NCBI GenBank assembly: GCA_023055355.1
Contig: JALJCS010000015.1
Coordinates: forward strand, 11,845,501 to 11,909,500
Length of the DNA stretch: 64,000 nucleotides
Reading direction: 5' to 3'
DNA from: Agelaius tricolor
Lineage: Eukaryota > Chordata > Aves > Passeriformes > Icteridae
The position numbers and the translations under genes were made by a program. The notes beneath the pieces are model-generated. The model worked only from the letters and a program-made list of their open reading frames with translations, made no database searches and was not told the DNA's origin. Below are positions 12,661-24,178 of this stretch, one piece after another. How positions within the stretch are numbered: the first letter of the stretch is position 1; every line of letters starts with the position of its first letter.

Positions 12661-15600
12661 TAATACTGGACTCTATGATCCCGCGGCTGTTAATTATTTG
12701 TGTGTCTCTGTGTATATTTGTTTCTCTCCTGTGTTGTTTTTGCCTCTCTGGAGTATGCAGAAACAATGATGTGTGATTCTGGGAACAAATTAGACATTAT
12801 CAGATACCCCTGTGAATATTTCTCAGCAGTTTTTGTTTCCCATGAGTAAGTACTTTGTTGCTGGATTATTTAACAGCCAATAACTCACCCTCGCTCTCTC
12901 CTACCTTCGGTGGCTGTTTCCTTTTTATATGGCAGCTAATACCAAATAGTGTACCTTGATGTAACACTTACACATAAGCAATTTGAGCTGGGTAATTTAG
13001 CAGATTAATGAGACCAGCCAACAGGCATTTAAAACTGAGACATATCTGTGGCACTCCTTCTTGATCTACTTAGTCAATGTGGACTTGGCCAGTCACCTTT
13101 CCCAGTGGACTCATCTCAGTCACATGATAAATCATTCTTACTCAAATATTTCTTTTTAAAGATTCCCCTCAGCCTTAGTTGATAAAACTCCCAGGCATCA
13201 GATGGAGTGCATGGAACCAGATACAAACTCCTTTCCTCCAACATGGACATGATTGTTACTCTTGTGGTTGATTAATGTTCCTTTAGCTTCAAGCCTTTGA
13301 GGGATTGTTATAGTGTGACTTCTGCTCTCAACAAAGCATAAAATTGGATATAACACTAAAGAGACACTACATAATACTATCCTGTTTTCTCTCCATTGGA
13401 CTGATTTGCATGGACCACTCCCGACTGACATGGGAACAGGCTTTAAAATGCAACAGTAGATTAAGACAGAACATGATACTGATGTTAAATACAATTTATA
13501 AAACAGAGGTTAAGCTATCTGAAGAAATATGGCTTTAATAAATACATGCTGTTTCTTCTGTTCTCTTTCTTGCATGAAAAGCAAAGCAGGGTTCCAGACA
13601 ACATATGGATTTCCACATAGTATTTGAAACAGTTTTTCATCTTTGCCCAAGGTATATGAAGTGGCTATCACACACACAGTGTACTGCTCAGCAAAGGCAA
13701 CTGCCAGTCCATAAACATTTGAGAGGGGGTTAGAGACTTAAACATAAAGACAGCAGAGCCAATAATTGACCAGAGGTTTAACACCAGTTAAAGTTAATAT
13801 TATTGGCATCATGGGAGTGCCTAGAAATCCAGTCACACCAAACCCCTTGGCAAACAGTGAAAAGCAGAAACAAAAGACAACCCAAACAACTCCTGACATT
13901 CTTCTCCAGGAGTGCAAGCAGGGTTTGGGCCATGAAAAAGCAAGCACCTTTAATCCTAAGGATCTGACCCAGCTCTGATCAACTCTCACTGCTGTCACCC
14001 TCTTCCACAGAGGGATGCACATTTTTCTCCCTGTAGTTTGGAGAGGATAAGCCCTTTCAATGTGTTAGCTCAGCAAGTGAGGGTGTGAGTTCACCTGGGA
14101 TACCCTTGAAAACCAACTTCTTAACCCCCTCCCCCCTGTTGCTCCTATGCTGTACCTGCTCTATTTTCACTGCCTGACCTCCTCCAGTGTAACACACTAC
14201 ACACATAGTTCCATAATTTGACAGGTCCAGGGCTTCATCCTGCACTTACTCTTACCTCTGACAGCCAGGATAAACACCCCTACCTGAGTTAAAGTCATGA
14301 CATGGAGACCAAAATGTTGTGGACCTGCTCAACTGTGTGGCCAATGCAGAAGAAGCTGTGTCCTTCCACCTGGGACTGTCACCTCTGCCCCTGCAGAAGG
14401 TGCTTTAAAAGAGGGCCCATTGCTCGTAGTGCATAGAATCACACTTAATTCTTACTTTTCCTAGGCATAAGTGGCACTGGTTGCTAGATGGATGCAAGAC
14501 TGGAAGCACACAACTTGAGTATAGGTCTTACCAAAAAAAGAAACCCTGAAGGCAAAACCAGACTGGGGGAGGATAAACAGTTGTATGACACCACCAGTAG
14601 GTCTCTGTCTCATTATTTCAGAAGTCTCCAAGCTCATCCTCCAATGAGGTCTTGAAGGGCTCATGTTGTGGAAATCAGTGTCTGTTTACAAACATCTGCA
14701 CTCTAAAGAAATATAACCATCTACTGCAACCAGGGCTCAGTGGGACAAGAACAGCTACTTGAGATAGAGAGAAAAATGTGGAAAGCTCAGCAGGGTAAGA
14801 GAAGTAATCTGACTGCTGTGTCGAGCATCCCGCTCCACTTCACTACATGAAGCACTCTTTACATAACCCAGCAATTAATTAGAAACAACACACATTTGTG
14901 GTTCCCCTTAAGGCAACGAAAAATAACTAATGTACATGTGCAATAACTTTCCTTTTAGCAAGAAATTTCACCAGGCTATTTCTGTTTTGAACTAAAACCC
15001 AGCATGTACATCAGGTGGCAATAGCTCTGAGAGTGCTGAGTCCAGACCCAGTAACAAATGGGCTTTGAATACGTTTATGAACGGGAATCCTTTCAATATT
15101 TCAAAGCCTGTATTAGAGATTGAATGATGATGATGCCTGCCAGAAAACACATAAAGAAAAAAGGAGCTGGGCCCCTGGACTTTTCTGTCATCCCAGGCTG
15201 TTATCAGCGGTGTGGTGCCACGTACGCGCCTCCCCAGCCCCTCTGCCCTGAGCCTGGTGACAGCAGCTTTGAGACTCCCACATCCAGGGGGGACCCCACA
15301 AGGCTGGGCAGGGTGTGAGGGCTGTTTAATACCCCCCTCCAAAGGAGGAAACCAATGCATTTCTGTCCTTTCCCAGTGTGTGTCCCCCTCCCCCCCAGAA
15401 TTATCAGGCATTTAGCAGATGGCCCAGCAGCACGGCCCATGTGGAATCCAGCCCTGCACACAGTGCCTCTTCACATGCACGAGTTTGGTGCACAGAAGGC
15501 TGAACCTGGTCCTTGACTGCTGGTCCTTGTCTGCTGGTCCTTTACTGCTCTGCAATGCCAGTTCTGAGCACAAAGTCTAAACATAAATCAACACTTAGGT

Positions 15601-18600
15601 AACCAGTGTGTCCAAACACAAATTTCCAAAAGCCTCAGCTAATGATAATTAACAATTTGGCGTTTATTTCTGCATTCTCACTGACTGCTTTTGTCAAAAC
15701 CCTAATCACAATCTGAAATCTCTTTCTGTACCCATGAAGTCTAAGAAGAGTCTATCACATTTCTACCTATTTTCAGAAATAAAAGTATTAAGAAAGCCAC
15801 AAAGTCTTCATGGATTTCCATGTGGACCAGCACAGCTGCCAATGCTGAACAGTCCTAGAGCTGCAATGTGAGCTAGGCCTTGGCTCCAGGCTTGCCTCTG
15901 GCTGACCTGGTCCGTTTATGTCTCAGCAAAGCCAGATTAATATGGGCCATGTGTTTCATGAGATGGGCTCTGTGCTCTCCAAATGCCACCCTGTGGGACA
16001 TAGACAGTGCTAGAGGTCATTTTAAGCTCAAATCCATTTGTAACACCCACAACTTAGCACAGAGCTGTTCTGAACTGTTTACAACTTTTCTGAGAAAAAC
16101 CTTCCCTTACAAAGGGGTTAAAACATATGTCTGAAATACAATCATACACATTTTTCATTTTTCACAATTTCCTTCTCTCTCTCTCAACCAATTTTCAACT
16201 TACTCCATCTCACACCCATTCTCAGCACCCAATTACCATCCTTCTGAAGTTATTTGCTTGCTTAAATGATGTTGGAATAATATCGACAAGATTTTTTTTT
16301 TGATTGTCAGATTACAGTTCACATGTGAATCAAAATTGCATTAAGGGTTTGATCCTGCCACCCTTGAAATCAAATTCCATTCAGTGAAACCAAAGCAAAG
16401 CAGAAATGGAAGATGCAAAATAGCAGGCAGGTCCCCCTGAAGGGCTGTGAATTGTCAATGCACCTGGAGTGAATGGGCCCATCAAAGAGGCAGAAAATGG
16501 GGCACTAATTTCATAAACTATCTTGGGAAATCCTGCAGCAAGGTACTGCATCTCCTCCTGCCCAGAGGTGTTGTGGACACAAAGAGCACTTCACCCTCCA
16601 TTGAGCTCCACGCTGGGCTGACATCTAACACAGCAGAAGCTGCAGTAAAGCAGGTAATTTCAGAATTGCAGCAAACCTGAATAAAATTAATAGTTCTGGT
16701 TTATGGCAGAGTCATTGAGAGTAAACCAAAGAGGAGAGGTGGAACAATAAAACCAGAACATTCAGGAAAAAAAGCAAGTACACTTTTAAGTGATCTCAGC
16801 TGTAACAACTAACACACACCAGCTGTTACAAGGTGCAAACGGAAGGTCTTGGGCAGACCAACAACTTGACCAGTTCTATTCAGCTATGAACAAGCTGCAC
16901 CTAAGCTGTGTGCCAGTAGATGGTGTGTTTATTTTAAACTAATAGTTACCTGAACACAATTGGAGCTCTCTTTACCACTGCTGCTTTGTTTAGAGCCCAT
17001 ATTGCTTCCTGAACGTGCTTCAGTTTTACCCTCTGAAGTTTCCCTCTCCTATTTCATCCCCTTGTGAAATGTCACAAAGAGGATCACTGTGGCCAATGTG
17101 ATGGGAATGTTCAGATAGCTGAGTGTAATATGCTATTCCTATTTGCACTTCAAAGCATTGTGCTTTTGCAGTTAGATACAATCCCATGCCATCTTTCAGA
17201 AGAAATGCCAGGATCTTTCCTCATATGCTGGCACAATAGCTCCAGGTTTACCTCTCCTGCCTTATCCAGGTCATTATTTAGCTTAACAAATGTCCATGGC
17301 CCTAAGACCAGTGAAAGCAGCAGGAAGCCAATGGATTGCAATGTCCTCTTGACATGCAGCAATGCTTCAGAGACAGCTTGGCTCAGGCTCCAGATCTTGT
17401 TTTCACAGAAGGTTTCAAGAATTTGTGAGACATCTTTTCATTTGCTTTTATCTTATGATAGCTTGTTCAGCCCCCTTCACAATTAGACTCTGACATTTTT
17501 ATGGCTCAGAGTGGGTGCATTTTTTTTTCATTTTTTTTTAAAGTAGGTCATGTGAAACAGGAATGTGTTGCATCAACACATCAAGAAGGCTTGGTGTGTC
17601 TCTGTTCAGGTGCTCAGCATTTGAGACCACTACTGTGAATGCTACCCAGCCATCACCCCCACTGGGTGCCCCCAGCTCACCCCACACTTCAGAGAGAGAT
17701 GGAGGGAAAAGGATTCTTTCTCAGAATAATTGGCAGCTTAGTGGAAGAGGCAACAAAGATGAGCCAAGAATCAGGAATTCTAGATCTACTCATCCATGAC
17801 TGCTGCTTGTCAAAACATGACACATCTCCCACCTGACAGCCACAGTAGGTCCAAAACATTCCTCCTGACAGCCAAGGTACCAAATGATGAAGCTACTGAC
17901 AATATATTAATTTTCTTCTCCTCTACCACAAAAGAACAGCCTACTTACTTTACATCAAGGAGCAGTATGACTGGTGCACATTATAAAACCCAGATTTGAA
18001 GCTGATTGGTGACCCATAAGAGGTATGTGATTAATTCTGTAAGAAAGTTCATCAACCAATTCCTGAGAAGTACCAGCACAAAACTTGAAAGCTAAGGAAC
18101 ATGCTCCTGCAACACACATTCAAAACTTCAAAACACACATACTTGTTGGACTTAAAGGACCAACAACAAAACTATATGCCAAAGCACAGAACTACTTGAC
18201 TCACAAACAATTAAAGCATTCTTTCTGCATACATTATATTTTGTAGGGTTAGTTTTCTCAGACATTATATACAACAAAGTGGATATGCTCACAGGTATTG
18301 TATCAAGCTCTTAGATTTCTTTTCCTGTTAGTTTTGATCAGTCTAATTCTCCTGAACTTAAGGAGTTGTGAGCTAGACCCACAAACTAAACTGGATTAAA
18401 TCTCCCAAACTGATTCTGGAGACATTCTCTAAAGTAGCAGGGGATTTCATCTCATAAAAAGTTGCACTGGATTGTGTATTTTTTGCTTTCCTAAATTCAG
18501 CATATGGTAATTCCCTTCCTTAATATCTTGGATTAGAAGAAAAGATGCCTATGGATGACAAACCTCTCTTATTTCAGACCTACTTCTCCTCTAGCCCTTT

Positions 18601-19600
18601 CACAAAAAAATTACAATTCCACTCTTATAAGGTTCCTGTCATTCAGCTTTTGACTCAGTTTGGCAAGGCCCATACCTAAGAGGCAATAAGTCTGTTGTGA
18701 ATTTATAGCTAACTGATCCCACTCTCAAATGGAACAGCACTCAAGGTTTAGTACTAACAGCTTCACAAGTTCTCCTTTACTTCTAAATGCACAAACCAAT
18801 CTTTTCTGACATTGTGTCCAACAAAATTCTTACACTTGCAACTTTCAGTACCAGAAAGTCAGGACAGACTCTTTCACTCAATTTTCTCATCACCTGCATA
18901 GTGTTAGGGATTCACTTTTACCTGAAACACATGAGGGCAATAATTCTGCTCCATGGAGAAACAGTTCCAGTGTAAGCATAGACTTGAGATCACACTGCCA
19001 GTGCATTGTCTTTATCTTCCAGCTGGTTTCAGTCCCAAAGGCAGCAAGAATGGAAGGAGTTTGTTCACATCTGGCTACAAAAGATCTTATAAACACACCT
19101 GATGTGACTCAAGGTTAAAAGGGTATTGATCCTAGATCTGAGAGTTCTTTTCAAGTAGGTTTCTCATTCTGTTTACTCTCAAGCAACATTTTTTTAATCA
19201 GGTGTAGCAACAAGTAGAATAAAATAACCTCAGGATCTAGCCCTTTATGCCCAGTTAGCACACTTTGGCTCTCAACTGCAATTATTTGCCTTTCCTAACT
19301 TGAGATACAAAATGTCCTGTCTGCCAAGAACAGCCCAGCACAGCTATGCCTGTCTTTGCTTGATGCAGACTGATTTTCCACTGTAGATTCATTATGTCAT
19401 TGAATTCAGTCATGGGAATATTAACATTTTCACACATGTGGGAACTCATCTTGTGAATGCAAAGCTCATTTATTACAGTGATTTCTTCAGAGGCTGTATG
19501 CTCATTTTATAACAAGGCTTGTAAAAAAAGATTCTGAACCAGAGAAAGCATGCAAATTTACCTGAAATATGAAGTTTACAGCCAAGACTGTTTATTGCTG
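12661..19600. other. Non-coding tract, no gene recognised
   Basis: Mostly featureless non-coding sequence. A slightly GC-richer patch at about 15160-15420 contains a few clustered CpGs (around 15221-15232) and open frames of 64-139 codons on both strands that look compositional. Also visible are an ATG-type short repeat at 15125-15136, the 14-bp triplicate listed separately, and T runs near 16292-16301 and 17521-17539. I recognise no gene or repeat family. Confidence 0.7.
15506..15547. repeat. 14-bp minisatellite, three copies
   Basis: Three head-to-tail copies of a 14-bp unit: CTGGTCCTTGACTG (15506-15519), CTGGTCCTTGTCTG (15520-15533) and CTGGTCCTTTACTG (15534-15547). Each copy differs from the consensus by at most one base. 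The period and copy number are read directly. A local slippage or replication duplication is the likely origin. Confidence 0.9.
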
Positions 19601-19608
19601 GTAACTGC

Positions 19609-19620
19609 GGGGGGGGGGGG
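19609..19620 (+). repeat. G12 homopolymer
   Basis: Twelve consecutive G residues on the plus strand, followed within about 10 bases by a C-rich pyrimidine stretch (roughly 19623-19646). The G run can form G-quadruplex structures and is prone to sequencing or assembly length errors. The exact length should be treated with caution. Confidence 0.9.
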
Positions 19621-19889
19621 TGTCCCTTCCCCCTCTCTACCCCCATTTTTTTGGTGTCATGAATATGAATAATTTAAAATATAATGTTATAAAGGAAGCT
19701 CAGGGACTTTGTGGCAGAGTGGCTTTTGATTCCATACTCTGAACTCACTAATGACTCTGTTAAGACTGAGCAATTTAAAGAGAAGGGCCATCACCAAAGC
19801 TACATTGCAAGGTGTATTAACACCTTTGAATGATTCTTGGACTATTGCACTGAAGCCTGAGAAAAGAACTGGCTACACTCTCCCTGTCT

Positions 19890-20080
19890 AGCAGAATGAA
19901 CATAATTTAGACATAAACGGTAATTTAATGCCATGCATTTATTGCAGCATCTGAATTAGAGCACATTTTTTATTTTGGAACATAACATTTGTATGCTCAG
20001 AATATGCAAGCCCTTCATGTTATTGAAATGCTCACCCAGTTAATGCTGTTAGCTCTAATTCTGAGCACTGAAACATACAA
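19890..20080. promoter_or_regulatory. Candidate conserved non-coding element (unproven)
   Basis: AT-rich, non-repetitive sequence with repeated TAAT/ATTA words (GGTAATTTAATG, CAGTTAATG, GCTCTAATT) and an octamer-like ATGCATTTATTGC segment. There is no open frame and no simple repeat. The call rests only on motif density and sequence texture. Confidence 0.2.
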
Positions 20081-20552
20081 GGAGTTTTGGTCAGATATTC
20101 ACAAATCCATACACCAAGAGAAAAATCAAAAGAAATCAGCTGCAGTTCTGAGCACATTTTTGTAAATCCTATTCCTTGAAAAATCAACAACTAATTATCT
20201 GGGTCAGCAGAAGAGGGAGCTACATTTTTATTAAGAAGTTTAATAACACAGAAGTTCCTTTCACAGATGTCGTAGTGATGGTCGGTACTGAAATAAATAA
20301 TAATAAAAAAGAAGTCTTGTTTCAGTGAATTAGGAAGAGATGGGCTCCCTGGTGGTTTAAAAGAGAAAGCCCAGTAAAATGCTACTATAGACCTTCCTGG
20401 AAAAGTGATGAATTTAAAGTTTCAAATAAAGCAAGTGTTCCAATTTAAATAAATTGATCTCTCTTTTTTTTTTGCCACATGAAAGGAGATACTAAAGTTA
20501 TAATTCTCTTGAGTTTTATACCTATGCTGTCATTGATATGACTGTAAAGATG

Positions 20553-20592
20553 TTTGGCTTAATTCTACACAATTTGACTTAATTCTACACAA
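20553..20592. repeat. 20-bp tandem duplication
   Basis: Two adjacent 20-bp copies share the 15-mer CTTAATTCTACACAA, at 20558-20572 and 20578-20592. The linking bases differ by one substitution. This looks like a recent local duplication. Confidence 0.85.
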
Positions 20593-22239
20593 AAACTCAA
20601 ACCCTATGTATATTTGAGTATACTCTTAATTAAGCTTATTTTAAACATTGTAATCTCAGCCTCATTTGCAAGAACAAAGCATTTAATTATATCTTTTAAA
20701 GCACATTTTAAGGCTGTAGGGCCAGGTTTACTGCTCAAGTTGTGCCATGTCCCTGAGGCAGACACATACACCTGAGCCTGGATTAGGAATGAAGTTGACC
20801 ACCCAGGGATGGACTGCCCAAAACTGATTTCTGGTGAACTGTACCTGCATCCTGATGTGAATAAACACACAGAAGTGTTGAGAGAGTGGCAGGGAGAAAA
20901 TCACAGGCAAAACTTCAGCCTGCAGTCGGAGCATGTGAACAGGTTCTTCAAGCTCTTGAAATCATAATAAAGGAAAAGATGATCTACAGTTTACCCTGCA
21001 AATATGTGTCAAGGACATGCAACAAAACAAAACTGCCATAGGGTTAATTTAGCCCTAGAATCATATGTCCATCACCTCTGGACACAGTGAATGAATTCAA
21101 CTCCACCCAGAGCAGGGATCTATGCACAAGGGTCATATTTTCCTGTAAACTCCAGCTGATGAGTGGACACGTGCAGAGAGCTCTGCCAGTGAGCAAAACC
21201 ATCCACCAGCCTGCAGACCAGATCCACAGATTAGGGGATAAACGATGTCCAGTCAGAATACCTGACCTCTTTAGAAAAAGCATGATTTTGTTATTTTCTC
21301 CATACAGTCATCCCCATGTGATCAGCACATTCTGCAGGGCAGGGCAATGTGGTGTGCAGGCAGCACAAGTACAGGCACCCCGAGCTGCTGTGTGCAAACC
21401 ACCCGGGCCCCACTCGCCTCTGCCAGATCCAGGCTTTTGGTGCAGCCCCTGGGATGCTTCCATCCCCACTTCCAACGGGTTTTTATGCACAGACACCACA
21501 CTGCCCACAGGCACTCCAGCTCCAGGCTGCACTGGGGCATGCCCGAGGCTGTGGCCCAGATAAGAGCCCTTCTGCAAACAGCTGCAGCAGGGAGACAGGC
21601 AGAAACCAGCTGTATCGGTGGTAGCAGGGACTTTCCATTATCTGCAGTGTTCCAGCTCTGCTTTACCTCATGAAACAAAGCTGGTTGTGTTGCTAACCCT
21701 CAGCATTGAAAAACCATAAAACAGGAGTCACACACATAAATCACATCTAAATGCCTCTGGGGGCTGAGCCTTTAAAGTTCCTTTTTCAGGCTCTTCTCCA
21801 TAACCAGAAGAATGAAAACTTCTCTTTCTACATGAAAATTAAGATCCTTTTCTCACCATTGGAATCCACAAGCTAGAACTTTAAGCAAATAGTGTAATAC
21901 TGGGGATGAACTCTTGAAGGCTGATGACATTCTGCTGATTGTGCAGTGGTTTCTGGCAGCCTGTGGGAGAGACCAGGTGTGAAGCCCTGTGATGTCCTTT
22001 GGGGAGCAGATCTGGAGTCCCCTTTATGGTGGGATTTGTGTGCATCACCAAAAGTACAAGTCTGAACTTAGCATCTGCACTTGACATTCAGCACTAGCCC
22101 AGAGGGTCTAGTCTGGAGGTCAGCCAAGCTTTGACACAGATCCCTTTGTGAAGCATATCGTGGTTATTTTGTCTACCCTACCTTCATCTTGTTCTCATGC
22201 GATTGAGAAAAACCTCCCACTACTCTGATTTTAAAATGG
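20593..22239. other. Non-coding tract, no gene recognised
   Basis: Non-coding sequence with a GC-richer patch at about 21330-21600. That patch supports overlapping open frames of 89-158 codons in several frames on both strands at once, which is typical of stop-poor composition and not of a real exon. The frames carry no recognisable motif, and no splice-bounded segment stands out. Confidence 0.7.
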
Positions 22240-22680
22240 CTCTGTAATGGAGCCTGTAATTCATCAAAGGGTCCAATTAAGAACTCCTCTTTGTTGTCCT
22301 GTAAAACCATTCCTTCAGAAAGTCAAGAAACATATCCCACAATGTGCGACGCTCTAACACTTGTAAGCAAATGGTCGTCCTTTGGGTATGCATCTGGGTC
22401 ATTACATAAACAAAGCACAAGCAACACAATGGGGCCAATGCCTTATTGTCTATGGGATACTTTTAGGTAAATATTTCAGCTGCAGATGGTAAATACAGCT
22501 TCAAAGCATAATGATATCTAACTGTGAAATAGCTGAGTCAGGTGCATTTACTAAAGTGGGCTGAGCCAAATACTAATTACAGTGCGGTTGCGCCAGGATT
22601 AGTGTTACATCTGACATATTTTAAAAGTAGGCATAAACCAGAGCCAAATTAATTTGATGAACTTCCATGAGCTTCATCCA
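22240..22680. promoter_or_regulatory. Candidate conserved non-coding element (unproven)
   Basis: About 440 bases of single-copy-looking DNA that keeps several CpGs (TGCGACGC near 22346, GGTCGTCC near 22373, GTGCGGTTGCGCC near 22583) in otherwise CpG-depleted surroundings. ATTA-type cores are also present (CCAATTAAG, CTAATTACAG, TTAATTTGATG). CpGs surviving outside a GC-rich island can reflect constraint. This is inference and needs an alignment. Confidence 0.25.
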
Positions 22681-24116
22681 TAGGCATTTTTTTGTGGCTA
22701 AAGAAGAAAGTAGCAAGCGATACAGAACATATTAGAAGGTATGCTTCTCATTTCTGAGAATCAGCACCAACTTTTCCTGGAGCTCTGACTAAGTGGCTGA
22801 AAAGTTTAGTCACTCACAGGTGTTTTGCTGCCATCTGTCAACAGCTGATTATTGCAAACCTGTTTACTCAGACTAGTGCTGTGAAAGAGAACTCACTATC
22901 TTTGCTCAATCTCTTTATACAGCTCCTGAGCATCTTCCCTCAGAACCAAACTGCCCCAGGGCTTTGGGAAATTGCAATCCACATCCCCAGATGAGCTTCA
23001 CAGCTGGCCCCGGCCTCTATGAAGTTCCCAAACTTCAATTCTGGCTCAGAGTCCTGAATTTGGAGATTTAATTATAGCACTGTCATTCAGAGGGAAGTCT
23101 TCACAGGCTGGGGTATTGCCATTACTTGCCAGATGCATCCACACCCTGGTACAGATTACATACATTACTGACCTCAGCTGAACCATGAGAACAATAAGGC
23201 TGGCCCTGGTCAGGAATCTTCTGACAAAACCTGGTTTCAATAGCAGAGGCAGATGAGAATCTAACATGTTCCACAGACATTTGCTGCATGCAGAGCTCCA
23301 GACAATCCCCAGCAGGCTCTGGCTGCTCCAGCCAGCCCAGCAGGGCTCTCCCTGCCCACCTCTGGCAGCTCTCAGGGAATGACCAGGGCACCCACGTGTC
23401 CAAGGTCCAACAGCCTGCAGACAAAGCTGGGGCAGGCCCAAGATGTAAGCTAATTTCTGTCTGAATTGGAAGAGAACCTCAGCTCGTGCCAAGGAGCTTT
23501 TGGAGGACACAGGAGCAGGTCCAGAGCCATAGGGTTTGCAGCAGAATGCAGGTCTCTGCATGGCCTCCTGCTGCCACGGGTGGAGTTGGACACTAAATGT
23601 CTTAACTTATACTTGTTGATACAGAACACTTGAAAACCTTCCCTACCAGATTGCTAACCTGGCCATAAAAATGCAGCTTGCTGTGTCTGACCATCAACAC
23701 TGGATTATTCTAATCTGAGTAGGATTTTATTAAACATATAAATTTCTTTTCACAAATATTTATCAATATAAATTGTTGTAAAGGAGCACCTCTAACTATT
23801 AATAGCATCTTTTATCTACAACATTCAAAGAGGGCATTCAGCCTTTCCTCTTAAGTACAGGCACCAGAGCATTTGTTTCAATTTGATTATGTCTCTTTAG
23901 GTAGAGAAATTCTAGTCTGGCCCAAGCATTTTGCAGAGTGAAAGGGGTGATATGCTGGCCTTCAGTTCTGTCAGAAGATATACATGCTAAATCTAGAAGT
24001 TTACAGGCTTTTGGTCTCTCTGCCTCCCCGAGTCACTTTCCTCATCAACAGCATTAGAGTAAGTTAGCCATGAATGAACAAAAAGCAGAAAAATGCTTGA
24101 CATCAAATCATCCCAT

Positions 24117-24178
24117 CAGTGATGCTGAGCCTTGGTTTCTAACATCCCAGTGTTAGAAACCAAGGTTCAGCATCACTG
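24117..24178. repeat. Near-perfect inverted repeat (28-bp arms, 6-base spacer)
   Basis: The left arm at 24117-24144 and right arm at 24151-24178 are reverse complements over 28 positions with one mismatch. That mismatch would be a G-U pair in a plus-strand transcript. The spacer is TCCCAG, and its end bases could add a wobble pair, leaving a tetraloop. Pairing stops abruptly on both outer sides. Possible explanations are a template-switch (quasi-palindrome) mutation, a tiny hairpin transposon relic or a small-RNA precursor stem. There is no sign of a flanking gene, and I do not recognise the arm as a known microRNA. Confidence 0.9.

Noticed and set aside
21087..21678. Overlapping open frames of 89-158 codons on both strands
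   Set aside because: Several frames open at once on both strands indicates composition, not coding. No domain or splice-bounded segment.
23046..23561. 171-codon minus-strand open frame
   Set aside because: No recognisable motif, and an overlapping 100-codon frame is open on the same strand. This is consistent with a locally GC-richer, stop-poor composition.
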